Assembly: GCA_002356435.2 (NCBI GenBank)
Contig: AP018040.2
Coordinates: 124,001-188,000, forward strand
Reading direction: 5' to 3'
Length of the DNA stretch: 64,000 bases
Source of the DNA: Petrimonas sp. IBARAKI
GTDB lineage: Bacteria; Bacteroidota; Bacteroidia; Bacteroidales; Dysgonomonadaceae
Part shown: positions 6,025 through 13,861 of the stretch, piece after piece
How the letters are laid out: every line of letters begins with the position of its first letter
Position numbering within the stretch: position 1 is the first letter of the stretch
Translations under genes and position numbers: made by a program
The notes under the pieces: model-generated
Seen by the model: only the letters and a program-made list of their open reading frames with translations
The model's database searches: none
What the model was told of the DNA's origin: nothing

Positions 6025-8091
6025 TTATTTCTTTAAAGCATATAACGCTGCTTTTGTGGATGCCAGAAGCGGCTCAATAGATATGCCGGAGCCAACAGCG
6101 TTCTTCATCCACAGCTGTGGGATGATTCTACCCTGGGTGTACATCCGGTCCATTTCGTCGGCAAGATTTTTTCCGCGCACCTGTTGGCCGATCTGAAAAT
6201 CAATGAGGTGTCCCATCGGATAGTTCGGTAGATAAAGCGGGTAGTCGATCATGTGCGAGTAAATCCCGAGAAGCGTCTCTCCCTTCCCTCCCAAAATATC
6301 GGCATAATAGGTGTCCCACACATCTCTTGCAGCCGTTATAACCGCTTCTTTCAATTGATCGGGAGTGGCATCCGGATGGTTGTAAAGCCATTCCCAAACG
6401 CGGATATCCACCAGGGAAACTCCCATGATCTCGTAACTCGACCAGAAGTTGTCCAAAGCCAGGTAGTGCTCGTCTTCAGGATTTGGATTTTTGAGGCCCA
6501 GCAGTTCCAAGTCTCTTTTCTGGAAAAGGAAAGCCACTGCTTCGGTAAATGCTGTGTTGGGTACACCGTTGAGAACATAGTAGTCTACATCATTCATCGT
6601 AATAGTTTGCTCCACCGTATGACCGAACTCGTGTACGGCAATATTATAGCCTTTATAATCCATTCCGCCAGCACCGATTCTTGTACGCAGATGAGCTATG
6701 TCGTTACGCATCGTTGCCCCCCAGGCATGCCCGGCGCCACGTGACGGGTCAACCACAATGAGTGATGAAATTTCCCGGGCCCTGTCTGGCTTCCATCCCA
6801 GTTTAACCAGGATGTTGGGGAGATCGGCCTCCAATGCTTTTGGGTTCGGGTATTTTTTAGAGGTGATGGCTGTAAGCTGTTCCTCGGGTATTCCCCCGCG
6901 GGCTTTAAATCCGTTGTACCAAATATCGAACGGCTCCAATTTCCGTCCTAAGCGCGACTCGATAAATGCGGCTACTTCTTTTACTTCGGGTGAAGAGAGC
7001 AACCCTTTAAAAAGGGTTTCCACGTCTTTTTTCGGAATCTCCATGGTCGCATCAAAGGCTCGCGAGAGTTGAGTGGGATAATGCGGAAAATAGGTGTCGA
7101 GCTGGCGCATAGCGTGGAAATTGGCGAGGAAAATCTTGTACCGGGTATCGGGTTCGGGAGAAGCTGATGCCTCGGCATTGTTTTCAAACAGTTGGTTCGT
7201 ACCCGGGTTCCACGTGAATTTGTCGCTGTTGATGGTTTGCTGAGGAATAGTCTGGTCGATGATACGTTTCATCACCGTGTATATCATGCGTTGTTTTTCC
7301 AGCCCCCTGGCCGTGTCGGCATAATTCGATTTCAGTTCATCGCGTAACCCCCAATGGGAGATCAGTTTCATATCATCCGGGAAAAGCTGTTCCCCGTTAT
7401 CGTTGCGAAGTTTTCCCATAAAAAGATTGTAGTCGGAAATGTATGCGTCGGCCTCGGTAATTGTTTTCGATATGTTTTGCTGAACAGCTGCCGGCACACG
7501 CGCGGTGAAACGGTCGCCCATGCGGGCGTAAGCCCATTCTTTTCTTGACCATTTCTCCCCCAGCTCTGTCTTCTCCTGTAACGAATAGAACGGGAAGTTC
7601 AATGCTGTAATAAAGGCAACTTTATTGGCATACAGGTCATCGTTCAGATGTGCTGTGACATCGTAGCTTCCAAACATCATGTCCACGGGGGTGATTTCTT
7701 CACCTTCCAGTTGCAACGGCTCTTTTAGCAGGACATCCATTTTATGGAAGTATCCGTCGAGCACTTCAAAGTTTCGCTCCAGTGTATGAAAAAGCTGATC
7801 GAGTCGAGCTTCATCAGCAACAAAACTCCGCTTGCAGAACTCGGCAAATTCTCCTGCCGTTCCGTCCGGTTCCCGCCAAAGGTCAGCAACCTGCCGGACA
7901 CCACGTTCAATACGGAAATAGGCCGTTTCTCCCAACGAATCCTTCAGCATTGAAATTACTTCGTTGCGCTGCGCTTCTGCAATAAAACGGCTTTCTGACA
8001 TATCATTCTCTTTTTTTGATGGGTGGGTATTACAAGAAACAAGTAATGCCAACAGTAGTGAAACGGATAGTAGTGGCCTCATCTTTTTCAT
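6025..8091 (-). CDS. HExxH zinc metallopeptidase-like lipoprotein
   Basis: 688 residues, signal peptide ending in LALLVSC (lipidated Cys20). Mid-to-late in the protein is a zinc-site motif, NIAVHEFGHTVEQT (HEFGH), and about 30 residues on lies FTEAVAFLFQKRDLE, whose Glu is a good candidate for the third ligand of a gluzincin. The preceding segment MRNDIAHLRTRIGAGGMDYKGY is probably the edge strand and loop that bind substrate. I cannot place it in a named peptidase family with certainty; it recalls M3/M49-like gluzincins in length and motif, but M49 enzymes use HExxxH. It probably degrades peptides in the periplasm. It is followed divergently by the M20 dipeptidase gene. Confidence 0.75.
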   Translation of the reverse strand: MKKMRPLLSVSLLLALLVSCNTHPSKKENDMSESRFIAEAQRNEVISMLKDSLGETAYFRIERGVRQVADLWREPDGTAGEFAEFCKRSFVADEARLDQLFHTLERNFEVLDGYFHKMDVLLKEPLQLEGEEITPVDMMFGSYDVTAHLNDDLYANKVAFITALNFPFYSLQEKTELGEKWSRKEWAYARMGDRFTARVPAAVQQNISKTITEADAYISDYNLFMGKLRNDNGEQLFPDDMKLISHWGLRDELKSNYADTARGLEKQRMIYTVMKRIIDQTIPQQTINSDKFTWNPGTNQLFENNAEASASPEPDTRYKIFLANFHAMRQLDTYFPHYPTQLSRAFDATMEIPKKDVETLFKGLLSSPEVKEVAAFIESRLGRKLEPFDIWYNGFKARGGIPEEQLTAITSKKYPNPKALEADLPNILVKLGWKPDRAREISSLIVVDPSRGAGHAWGATMRNDIAHLRTRIGAGGMDYKGYNIAVHEFGHTVEQTITMNDVDYYVLNGVPNTAFTEAVAFLFQKRDLELLGLKNPNPEDEHYLALDNFWSSYEIMGVSLVDIRVWEWLYNHPDATPDQLKEAVITAARDVWDTYYADILGGKGETLLGIYSHMIDYPLYLPNYPMGHLIDFQIGQQVRGKNLADEMDRMYTQGRIIPQLWMKNAVGSGISIEPLLASTKAALYALKK

Positions 8092-8114
8092 GTTTAAACT
8101 TTAACATTATGTTG

Positions 8115-8122
8115 CAAAGGTA
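8115..8122 (-). promoter_or_regulatory. -7 promoter element of the metallopeptidase gene
   Basis: TACCTTTG on the minus strand, 23 bases upstream of the start codon at 8091. Confidence 0.5.
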
Positions 8123-8199
8123 ATTAAAAAGCGTTTCATCCGCTTCTGGATGCAATTTTTTTTGTAGTTTTACGCCCAAACCCTAAAACTAAATTAATT

Positions 8200-9573
8200 A
8201 TGCAGGAGATTAACAACTACGTGGAAACCCACAAGCAACGATTTTTAGACGAGCTCTTCGAACTGATCCGAATCCCATCCATCTCATCACTTCCCGAGCA
8301 CAAACCGGACATGTACCGCGCCGCCGAAAAATGGAAAGAAATCCTGCTTGCTGCCGGTGCCGATAAGGCGGAGGTATATGAAACCGATGGAAATCCGGTG
8401 ACATATGGCGAGAAGATAATCGACCCCAAGGCACCCACCGTAATGGTTTACGCTCATATGGACGTTATGCCGGTTGATCCGGTCGGCTTATGGAAAACCG
8501 ACCCCTTTGAACCGGTGGTGAAAGAGGGGAAGATCTGGGCGCGTGGCGCCGATGACGATAAAGGCCAGGGATTTATGCACGCCAAAGCGTTTGAATACCT
8601 CGTGAAGTCGGAAAAATTGAAGTGTAACGTGAAATTCCTGATTGAAGGAGAGGAAGAGGTTGGGTCGCCCAGTTTGCCCAAGTTTTGCAAAAAACACAAA
8701 AAAATGCTGCAGGCCGATGTTATTCTGGTCTCAGATACCTCAATGATAGCCCCGGATGTTCCTTCCATTACCACCGGGTTGCGCGGATTGGCATACTGGC
8801 AGGTGGAAGTTACCGGCCCGGACAAAGATCTTCATTCGGGCCTCTTTGGCGGTGCAGTAGCCAATCCCATCAATGTGCTGGCCAAAATGATTGCACAGGT
8901 TACGGACGATAACGGACGTATTTTGATTCCCGGATTTTACGACGATGTTGTAGAGGTTTCCCGAAAGGAACGGAACATGATGGCGAAAGCTCCGTTTTCG
9001 CTTGAGGAATACAAAAAATCGCTTGACGTGAAGGAAGTTTTCGGCGAGAAAGGGTACACCACCAATGAACGCACCGGCATCCGGCCTACTTTCGACGTAT
9101 GCGGTATCTGGGGCGGCTACACGGGTGAAGGCGCCAAAACAGTGCTTCCCTCCAGGGCATATGCTAAAATCAGTACCCGGCTGGTGCCCAACCAGGACCA
9201 CAACAAAATAGCCAAATTGTTTGTGAAGTTTTTTGAAAGCATTGCTCCGAAATCGGTAAAGGTAAAAGTGGAATACCTGCACGGAGGGCCGTCGTATGTC
9301 TGCCCTATTGATTTGCCGGCATACAAAGCCGCCGCAAAGGCTTACACGGAGGTATACGGAAAAACTCCGATTCCTGTCCGTTCGGGAGGAAGTATTCCGA
9401 TTATCGCCACTTTTGAAGAGGTCCTCGGTATTAAGTCGGTGCTAATGGGTTTTGGGTTAGGATCTGATGCCATTCACTCACCCAATGAAAATTACCCTTT
9501 GGAACAGTTTTACAACGGAATCCGTACTATTCCGCTGTTTTACCGGTATTTTGCAGAAGAGATGGGGAGGTAA
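8200..9573 (+). CDS. M20 family metallo-dipeptidase (CNDP-like)
   Basis: 457-residue cytosolic di-zinc peptidase of the M20 family. Metal-site motifs are VMVYAHMDVMP (His), RGADDDKGQG (bridging Asp) and LIEGEEEVGSPS (catalytic Glu pair). LHSGLFGG is the dimerisation-lid His motif and the GFGLGSDAIHSPNE segment near the C-terminus carries the last His. This motif set is that of the carnosinase/CNDP2-like dipeptidases rather than PepV or ArgE. No signal peptide. It would finish hydrolysis of dipeptides to free amino acids, which suits an amino-acid fermenter. The stop codon lies 47 bases inside the convergent gene at 9527-10729. Confidence 0.9.
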   Translation: MQEINNYVETHKQRFLDELFELIRIPSISSLPEHKPDMYRAAEKWKEILLAAGADKAEVYETDGNPVTYGEKIIDPKAPTVMVYAHMDVMPVDPVGLWKTDPFEPVVKEGKIWARGADDDKGQGFMHAKAFEYLVKSEKLKCNVKFLIEGEEEVGSPSLPKFCKKHKKMLQADVILVSDTSMIAPDVPSITTGLRGLAYWQVEVTGPDKDLHSGLFGGAVANPINVLAKMIAQVTDDNGRILIPGFYDDVVEVSRKERNMMAKAPFSLEEYKKSLDVKEVFGEKGYTTNERTGIRPTFDVCGIWGGYTGEGAKTVLPSRAYAKISTRLVPNQDHNKIAKLFVKFFESIAPKSVKVKVEYLHGGPSYVCPIDLPAYKAAAKAYTEVYGKTPIPVRSGGSIPIIATFEEVLGIKSVLMGFGLGSDAIHSPNENYPLEQFYNGIRTIPLFYRYFAEEMGR

Positions 9574-10729
9574 CAAACACATAAGCCAGATATTGTGTTT
9601 GTTCGGAAACCGGTGTTAAAGCTAAAAATCCCGAAATAATTTTCCCGTTTTCAACGATGAGGGGAAAATCTGTTGACATTTTCTGTTGGAAGGTTAACGC
9701 TCCGCCCGTTTTTTTGAAAAAATCGACCGTAAATTTTCCGGTAGACCCGGGTTTTACAAAACGGTCGTAGAGAATGTAGGCGACAATCCCCATATTCATT
9801 CGAAGGTTAATCTCAACGCAAGGTTGGATTTGATACCCTCTGTTGGTTTTGCAAACCATCATGTCCACTCCCAGACAACCGGAATAGGATGGGTACTGGC
9901 GGCAGAGTTTTTCGGCAAGAGATTTCCGGAGTTGCGGCAGCAACTCCGGACCGGTGTATTCACCCAACCTTTCTTCAATATCGGTTTGTGGCATCAGGAA
10001 GTTGCCCATGTAGGCACCTGAAGATGTGGATTGGAACAGGGAGTACCCGATAAATTCAGCTTTGTTATCGGAAAGGCAGAATTCCATGGCAAAATCTCGA
10101 ATCTTGTTCAGAACAGGCTCCGCAATAAGGCCTCCCTGTTCGTGAATTACCCGCCGGCACCAATCGGTTTGTTTGTCGGTTATTTTCCCTTTGATCCAGC
10201 TTAATCCCTTGCCGCTGCCGGAATTGGGCATTTTCAATACGTGATCCCCGTTTCGCGAATGTAAAAAGTGCAATACATCATCAACAGCGGAGAAAAAATA
10301 GGATTCTCCACAAAACGCGTTATTCTCCGCCCTGAGTTCGTTCAGAATATGTATGGCGTTCTTCCTGCCCGAGTCGCTTCGAAGCTGTTTTAACTCCTCC
10401 ATCGAAGGCAGGCTCTCTTCCATTGCACCGGCGTCCAGCAACCTTTTTCTCAATGCGGGGTTCCATCCCCACGGGATAATTTTCTCTTTCGGAAAAAGGG
10501 AAATGCCCGAAAAAGGGATGAGGGAAACCTCGAGGGCGAAAAACTCTTTCAATCGGGAAAGGAACTGTTCGTTTTGAGCAGTGGCGGCAATCACCTTAGC
10601 ACCTTCCGGAGCATACCACATCGGCAAAATGGCCAGATCGTCCGCAATTTTCACTGCAGATGCCGGAGGCGTGTAGTTAATACCGAAGTTCGCCAGGGCC
10701 AGATCGTTCTCGGGATTGAAGAGATGCAT
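9527..10729 (-). CDS. ATP-grasp-like protein of unknown function, downstream of buk
   Basis: 400 residues, cytosolic. It opens MHLFNPENDLALANF and contains a block that looks like an ATP-grasp nucleotide-binding core: DHVLKMPNSGSGKGLSWI (glycine-rich lid with a Lys), IAEPVLNKIRDFAMEF (strand with Glu), then LGVDMMVC and CVEINLRMNMG, where the Glu/Asn pair resembles the Mg-binding residues of that superfamily. The substrate is unknown. It starts 9 bases after the butyrate kinase stop codon and so is probably the last gene of the ptb-buk transcript. Its 3' end overlaps the convergent M20 gene by 47 bases. Proteins with this opening are common in Bacteroidales as conserved hypotheticals. Confidence 0.65.
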   Translation of the reverse strand: MHLFNPENDLALANFGINYTPPASAVKIADDLAILPMWYAPEGAKVIAATAQNEQFLSRLKEFFALEVSLIPFSGISLFPKEKIIPWGWNPALRKRLLDAGAMEESLPSMEELKQLRSDSGRKNAIHILNELRAENNAFCGESYFFSAVDDVLHFLHSRNGDHVLKMPNSGSGKGLSWIKGKITDKQTDWCRRVIHEQGGLIAEPVLNKIRDFAMEFCLSDNKAEFIGYSLFQSTSSGAYMGNFLMPQTDIEERLGEYTGPELLPQLRKSLAEKLCRQYPSYSGCLGVDMMVCKTNRGYQIQPCVEINLRMNMGIVAYILYDRFVKPGSTGKFTVDFFKKTGGALTFQQKMSTDFPLIVENGKIISGFLALTPVSEQTQYLAYVFVTSPSLLQNTGKTAE

Positions 10730-10738
10730 ACGCTTGGG

Positions 10739-11818
10739 TTACACGTACTCTTTCGGTTCAATCTCTCCGCTTAGGATCAGTGCACCGTTTTCAGCCAGGG
10801 CTTTCATTTCATCCTCACCCGGATAAACGTATACCGGTGCGATTTTATGGATACGTTCGATGATCAGGTTGCAGAACCATTTGCTGTTAGCCATTCCTCC
10901 GGTGATCAGGATGGCATCCACATCGCCTTTCAGTACGGTTGAGAATGCGCCGATTTCTTTTGCCGTCTGATAAGCCATGGCTTCCATCACATCGTAGCAT
11001 TTTTTATCTCCGGCCTGAGCGGCTTTTTCCACTTCGTAGGCATTGTTGAGGCCCGTATAGGCATACAGTCCTCCTTTGCCGACCACCATCGATTTCATTT
11101 CTTCGTAAGTGTACTTGCCGCTGAAAGCCATCTTCAGAAGTTCGCCTACGGGGAGTGTTCCGGACCGTTCCGGTGAGATGGGCCCGTCACCGTCAAGCGC
11201 CTGGTTAACGTCAACGACCCGTCCTTTGTGATGTACGCCTACCGATATTCCTCCCCCTAAGTGCACTACAATAAGGTCCATGTCTTCATATTTTCTCATG
11301 AGAGACTTGGCGTGAGCGCGGGCAATGGCTTTTTGGTTGAGCGCATGGAAAAGAGAGACTCTTTCGAAAAGGGGATGTCCGGAATACCGGGCAATGGGTT
11401 CAAGTTCGTCCACTACCACCGGATCAGCAATAAAGGCTTCTGCTGAAGGGAGTTGTTTGGCAATGTCATCGGCAATAAGTGCTCCTAGGTTGCTGGCGTG
11501 TTCTCCTCTTTTTGCCTCGATAAGGTCTCTCTTCATTGTTTCGTTTACCCTGTAAACTCCCGACGCAATAGGTTTCACTATGCCTCCACGTCCGACGACG
11601 ATCCGGATAAGGTCCAACCTGATCTCGGCGTTTTTTAATTCTTTGTAAATAATATTTTTACGAAATTCATACTGATCGCTTATTCTTTTAAATTGGCTTA
11701 ATTCTTCAGCCGAATGACGGATTGTTTTTAAAAAAACCACATCTCCGTTTTTATAGACGGCAATTTTTGTTGATGTTGAACCCGGGTTAATCACCAGGAT
11801 CCGGGGATGATTGTCCAT
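10739..11818 (-). CDS. buk: Butyrate kinase
   Basis: 359 residues of the acetokinase/butyrate kinase (ASKHA) family. The start ILVINPGSTSTKIAVY is the phosphate-1 motif; VVHLGGGISVGVHHKGRVVDVN and GPISPERSGTLPVG are the diagnostic butyrate/branched-chain kinase blocks; ILITGGMANSKW is the adenosine motif. The reaction is butyryl-phosphate + ADP to butyrate + ATP. It lies 11 bases after the phosphotransferase gene in the same direction, the standard ptb-buk pair. Together they provide the ATP-yielding end of butyrate fermentation, which the lysine operon at 52.7-64 kb feeds. Confidence 0.95.
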   Translation of the reverse strand: MDNHPRILVINPGSTSTKIAVYKNGDVVFLKTIRHSAEELSQFKRISDQYEFRKNIIYKELKNAEIRLDLIRIVVGRGGIVKPIASGVYRVNETMKRDLIEAKRGEHASNLGALIADDIAKQLPSAEAFIADPVVVDELEPIARYSGHPLFERVSLFHALNQKAIARAHAKSLMRKYEDMDLIVVHLGGGISVGVHHKGRVVDVNQALDGDGPISPERSGTLPVGELLKMAFSGKYTYEEMKSMVVGKGGLYAYTGLNNAYEVEKAAQAGDKKCYDVMEAMAYQTAKEIGAFSTVLKGDVDAILITGGMANSKWFCNLIIERIHKIAPVYVYPGEDEMKALAENGALILSGEIEPKEYV

Positions 11819-11829
11819 AAGGGTAGTGT

Positions 11830-12729
11830 TTAGTGTATAGCTGCTGCCAAAGCGATGGAAAGCATCTTACTGGTTTCTGAATCAGAACGCGAAGTGAGTA
11901 CAATAGGAACCGCTGCGCCCGTAATGACGGCTGCACAGACGGCCCCTCCCAAGAAGTTCAATGCCTTGTAGAAAATATTTCCGGCTTCGATGTCGGGCAC
12001 GAGAATGATGTCGCTATCTCCGGCAACCTCACTGACGATGCCTTTGTGTGCGGCAGCCTCCTTGTCGACAGCGATATCGATGGCGAAGGGCCCGTCCACG
12101 ATGCATCCCTGCAATTGTTTTTTGATGTTCATCTCTTTTAGCAGAGCAGCATGAACGGTGGCTTCCATTTTAGGGTTAACAATTTCCACGGCTGCGACAA
12201 CAGCTACTTTCGGTTCAGTTATCCCGAGTTTGTGACACGCCTCTACGGCATTGTTGAGAATGTGTACTTTGGTGTCGAAATCGGGAGCGATGTTCATGGC
12301 TGCATCCGTTACACATAAGAGTTTGTGGTAGTAGGGAGACTCGAAAAAAGCCATATGGCTGAGGATAGCTGCTTTTCGCAGGCCGTTTTCTTTATCAAGA
12401 ACAGCTTTTAACAGGTCGCCTGTGCTGACAAGTCCCTTCATGAGGATATCGGCACCGCCTTTCTTTATCACGGAGACGGCTATTTTCGCCGATTCATGGG
12501 CTCCGTTATCGTTGTGGATAATTTCTACCTGGCTCAGATCAAAATCGACGAGCTCTGCGAGTTTTTCAATTTCACTTTTGTGCCCAATCAGTATGGGGCT
12601 AACAAGTCCGTCCTGCATAGCGGCTTTGAGAGACTTCAGTACCGATTCGTCCTCTGCCGCTGCGACAGCAATTCTTCGTTGGGGTTTCTGCTTGGCTTTT
12701 TCTGTAAGCTCAGCTAATTTGTGAATCAT
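11830..12729 (-). CDS. ptb: Phosphate butyryltransferase
   Basis: 299 residues of the phosphate acetyl/butyryltransferase family. Visible family blocks include ILMKGLVSTGDLLKAVL, the LCVTDAAMNIAPD segment and VAVVAAVEIVNPKM; the C-terminal VPDIEAGNIFYKAL and ITGAAVPIVLTSRSDS blocks bind the CoA/phosphate. The 299-residue length fits Ptb rather than the longer Pta. It converts butyryl-CoA + Pi to butyryl-phosphate + CoA. First gene of the ptb-buk transcript, facing a 365-bp AT-rich region shared with the divergent xylose operon. Confidence 0.93.
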   Translation of the reverse strand: MIHKLAELTEKAKQKPQRRIAVAAAEDESVLKSLKAAMQDGLVSPILIGHKSEIEKLAELVDFDLSQVEIIHNDNGAHESAKIAVSVIKKGGADILMKGLVSTGDLLKAVLDKENGLRKAAILSHMAFFESPYYHKLLCVTDAAMNIAPDFDTKVHILNNAVEACHKLGITEPKVAVVAAVEIVNPKMEATVHAALLKEMNIKKQLQGCIVDGPFAIDIAVDKEAAAHKGIVSEVAGDSDIILVPDIEAGNIFYKALNFLGGAVCAAVITGAAVPIVLTSRSDSETSKMLSIALAAAIH

Positions 12730-13065
12730 AAAAAGTATTATTAAGGAGATTTACACGCAAAATAACAAAAAAAAAAGAAGATAATCTCCTGAAACAAGTT
12801 TTTTATTGGAATTATGTCAGAAATCTGTTTCTTTTGGCAGGAAACTTTTCTCCTAAGCTAATCATATATATAAAACTATTCATGAATATTATTTTTCATA
12901 AAAAGGTAAAGCTATAAAAGTAATTCGAAGTAGTTTTCAAGATGTAATATAAGTAATAATTACAATAAGGTTATTTTTATATATGTATTTTTTACTTTAT
13001 ATAAATTGCTGATAATAATGTTTTAAAACATATAAAAATTTTACATGTATTGTGATTAATCTGTA

Positions 13066-13073
13066 TAATTTTG
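13066..13073 (+). promoter_or_regulatory. -7 promoter element of the xylose operon
   Basis: TAATTTTG (TAnnTTTG) ends directly before the 17-base palindrome and 21 bases before the regulator's ATG at 13095. Confidence 0.55.
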
Positions 13074-13090
13074 TATTCTTATTAAGAATA
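13074..13090. promoter_or_regulatory. Perfect 17-base inverted repeat at the xylose operon start (candidate operator)
   Basis: TATTCTTA-T-TAAGAATA: 8-bp arms with no mismatch around one central base. It begins right after the -7 element and ends 4 bases before the start codon, so a bound protein would block transcription initiation. Likely site for the Nudix-type regulator encoded immediately downstream. Confidence 0.6.
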
Positions 13091-13094
13091 TGTC

Positions 13095-13829
13095 ATGAAA
13101 AATAGCACTCATGTTTACAACCCTCACGTTTCGGTGGACTGCGTTGTTTTTGGGTTTGACGGTGAAAAACTGAAAGTATTGCTTATCGAACGGACGATAG
13201 AAGAACAAAACTTTAGCGATAAAAAATTACCGGGAAGCATTATTTTCGAAGATGAAGACCTGGATGAGGCAGCTATACGTATCCTTAACGAACTGACGGG
13301 ATTAAAAAACATTTACCTGAGCCAGTTTCATAGCTTTGGCAATCCCCAAAGGACAAAGAATATGAGGGACAAAAATTGGCTGGAGAAACTGACAAACATG
13401 AAAATCGGCAGAATCGTTACAGTAGGGTATGTGGCACTGATTAAAATAAGTAGAAAAATTATTTTTGAGTCGGAGAATACTGCAGCAAACTGGTACGACG
13501 TAAGTTCATTAAAATCTTTACGGCTAGCTTTCGATCACAATGAAATTGCGGATACTGCGTTAGAGCATATCCGCCACAAAGTGAAGTCGGAGCCCTCCAT
13601 GTTATTCGAACTGCTGCCTCAGAAGTTCACCATGACACAACTTAGAAACCTGTATGATATCATAATGGGCACAACGTCTGATGTCCGTAACTTCAAGAAA
13701 AAAATAATGCAGATTGAAGGCCTGGAACAATTGGACGAAGTGCAGAAAGATGTACCTTACAGAGCTCCCAGGCTTTACAGGTTCGATAAAAAAGTACACA
13801 AAAAAAATACACGAAAACTATATAGTTAG
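13095..13829 (+). CDS. Nudix-domain transcriptional regulator of xylose use (NrtR/AraR-type)
   Basis: 244 residues: an N-terminal Nudix fold (about 1-150) and a C-terminal winged helix (about 165-230, LLPQKFTMTQLRNLYDII). The Nudix box spanning residues about 47-70 is degenerate: where an active enzyme has REUxEExGU it reads RILNELTGL, so key catalytic glutamates are missing and the domain probably acts as a ligand sensor. Bacteroidota use this architecture for pentose regulators such as AraR and the NrtR-type XylR. It is the first gene of the xylose operon (32 bases before the xylosidase), so it should regulate its own operon through the palindrome upstream. The ligand could be xylose or a phosphorylated intermediate; unknown from sequence. 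Confidence 0.85.
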   Translation: MKNSTHVYNPHVSVDCVVFGFDGEKLKVLLIERTIEEQNFSDKKLPGSIIFEDEDLDEAAIRILNELTGLKNIYLSQFHSFGNPQRTKNMRDKNWLEKLTNMKIGRIVTVGYVALIKISRKIIFESENTAANWYDVSSLKSLRLAFDHNEIADTALEHIRHKVKSEPSMLFELLPQKFTMTQLRNLYDIIMGTTSDVRNFKKKIMQIEGLEQLDEVQKDVPYRAPRLYRFDKKVHKKNTRKLYS

Positions 13830-13861
13830 CCGTTCATGTTAAACTCAAAATACAGTTTGCG

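Larger units (their letters stand above)
12730..13094. promoter_or_regulatory. AT-rich divergent promoter region between ptb-buk and the xylose operon
   Basis: 365 bases without a gene and strikingly AT-rich. It holds a perfect 12-bp palindrome TATTCATGAATA (12877-12888), an approximate minus-strand -7 element for ptb (TTATTTTG, 12758-12765) and, at its right end, the promoter and palindrome of the xylose regulator. No open frame or tRNA was seen inside. The remainder shows poly-A/T tracts that could be bendable or UP-type DNA. Confidence 0.6.

Noticed and set aside
12877-12888. TATTCATGAATA as an operator for ptb-buk
   Set aside because: A 12-bp AT palindrome is easily met by chance in such AT-rich DNA, and it is about 150 bases from the start codon.
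13095-13829. Active Nudix hydrolase
   Set aside because: The Nudix box lacks catalytic glutamates and a winged helix follows, so it is a regulator.
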